A stretch of DNA of 64,000 nt from Strigamia acuminata. Its lineage: Eukaryota; Arthropoda; Chilopoda; Geophilomorpha; Linotaeniidae. The notes beneath the pieces are model-generated. The model did not search any database and was not told the origin of the DNA. It was given only the letters and a program-made list of their open reading frames with translations. Shown one piece after another: positions 63,775 through 64,000 of the stretch. Every line of letters starts with the position of its first letter. Position 1 is the stretch's first letter. Position numbers and translations under genes: made by a program. Location: positions 620,001 to 684,000 of the forward strand of contig OX442323.1 of NCBI GenBank assembly GCA_949358305.1, read 5' to 3'.

Positions 63775-64000
63775 CTCGTATACGATTCGAAAGCGAATCG
63801 AATACGATTTCGCGTTGAAGAAGGGCAAAATTCGTACTCGACTCGAAAACGAGTCGAATACGATTTCGCGTTGAAGAAGGGCAAAATTCGTACTCGACTC
63901 GAAAACGAGTCGAATACGATTTCGCGTTGAAGAAGGGCAAAATTCGCATTCGACTCGAAAACGAGTCGAATACGATTTCGCGTTGAAGAAGGGCAAAATT
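63775..64000 (-). repeat. 56-bp tandem repeat, reverse arm (runs off window)
   Basis: The same 56-bp unit as 61912-62640, now on the minus strand (CGTTGAAGAAGGGCAAAATTCG and so on). At least four units before the window ends. Confidence 0.9.

Larger units (their letters stand above)
61912..64000. mobile_element. Foldback-like element with tandem-repeat inverted arms (continues past window end)
   Basis: A 56-bp tandem repeat in one orientation (61912-62640) and the same repeat in reverse orientation (about 63775-64000) flank two 551-bp copies that each contain a long palindrome. Long inverted repeats built from short subrepeats are the hallmark of foldback elements such as FB and Galileo. I see no transposase, and the right end is outside the window, so target duplications cannot be checked. 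It could instead be a rearranged satellite. Confidence 0.55.

Noticed and set aside
62544-63996. Many 60-215-codon ORFs on both strands in the palindromic repeats
   Set aside because: They are readings of the same low-complexity inverted repeats on both strands with no domain.

Overview
This window is repeat-dominated DNA from a eukaryote, most likely an invertebrate animal and possibly an arthropod. It contains a 140-bp satellite, nested LTR retrotransposons of three superfamilies (BEL/Pao, Ty1/copia, Ty3/gypsy), a palindromic DNA element and a foldback-like array. BEL/Pao elements are known from animals, which supports the assignment; I cannot name the species. I see no host protein-coding gene that I can support, and nothing bacterial.

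Layout. 1-11576 and 34667-37543 are one satellite array with monomers of about 140 bp (a variant is 147 bp) arranged in higher-order repeats. Two copies of a 1,026-bp near-perfect palindrome (1689-2714 and 7492-8517) sit in it, flanked by TTA duplications. Each arm carries a tRNA-like segment with polymerase III A and B boxes. An unoccupied version of the same site survives at 10352-10354. The satellite is split by a three-level nest: BEL-A (+, 11577-34666) contains BEL-B (-, 19000-32926), which contains Copia-1 (+, 25194-29951). Every level has matching LTRs and target duplications (AAGC, CTAA, GATCA).

After about 1 kb of unassigned DNA (37544-38520) comes a second nest: Copia-2 (+, 38526-51791, duplication AACAG) contains the intact Copia-3 (+, 42102-48947, duplication ATTTG). 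Both carry, between integrase and reverse transcriptase, a segment that reads as a methyl-CpG-binding (MBD-like) domain. A complete gypsy element follows (52315-60949, duplication ATAT). It has gag, pol joined by a canonical -1 slippery heptamer at the gag stop, and a third ORF in the env position that encodes a Ulp1-like (C48) cysteine protease with all four active-site residues. A splice acceptor lies just before its ATG.

The last 2.1 kb (61912-64000) is a CpG-dense foldback structure. A 56-bp hairpin-bearing tandem repeat runs forward, then come two 551-bp copies each containing a long palindrome, then the 56-bp repeat runs in reverse and off the window end.

Within each retrotransposon the parts follow the usual cycle: LTR promoter, tRNA primer site, Gag with zinc knuckle, protease, integrase, RT and RNase H, then a polypurine tract. 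LTR pairs differ by very few bases where I compared them and several ORFs are unbroken, so most insertions look recent. The most novel-looking features are the MBD-like domain in two copia elements and the Ulp1-like third ORF of the gypsy element.
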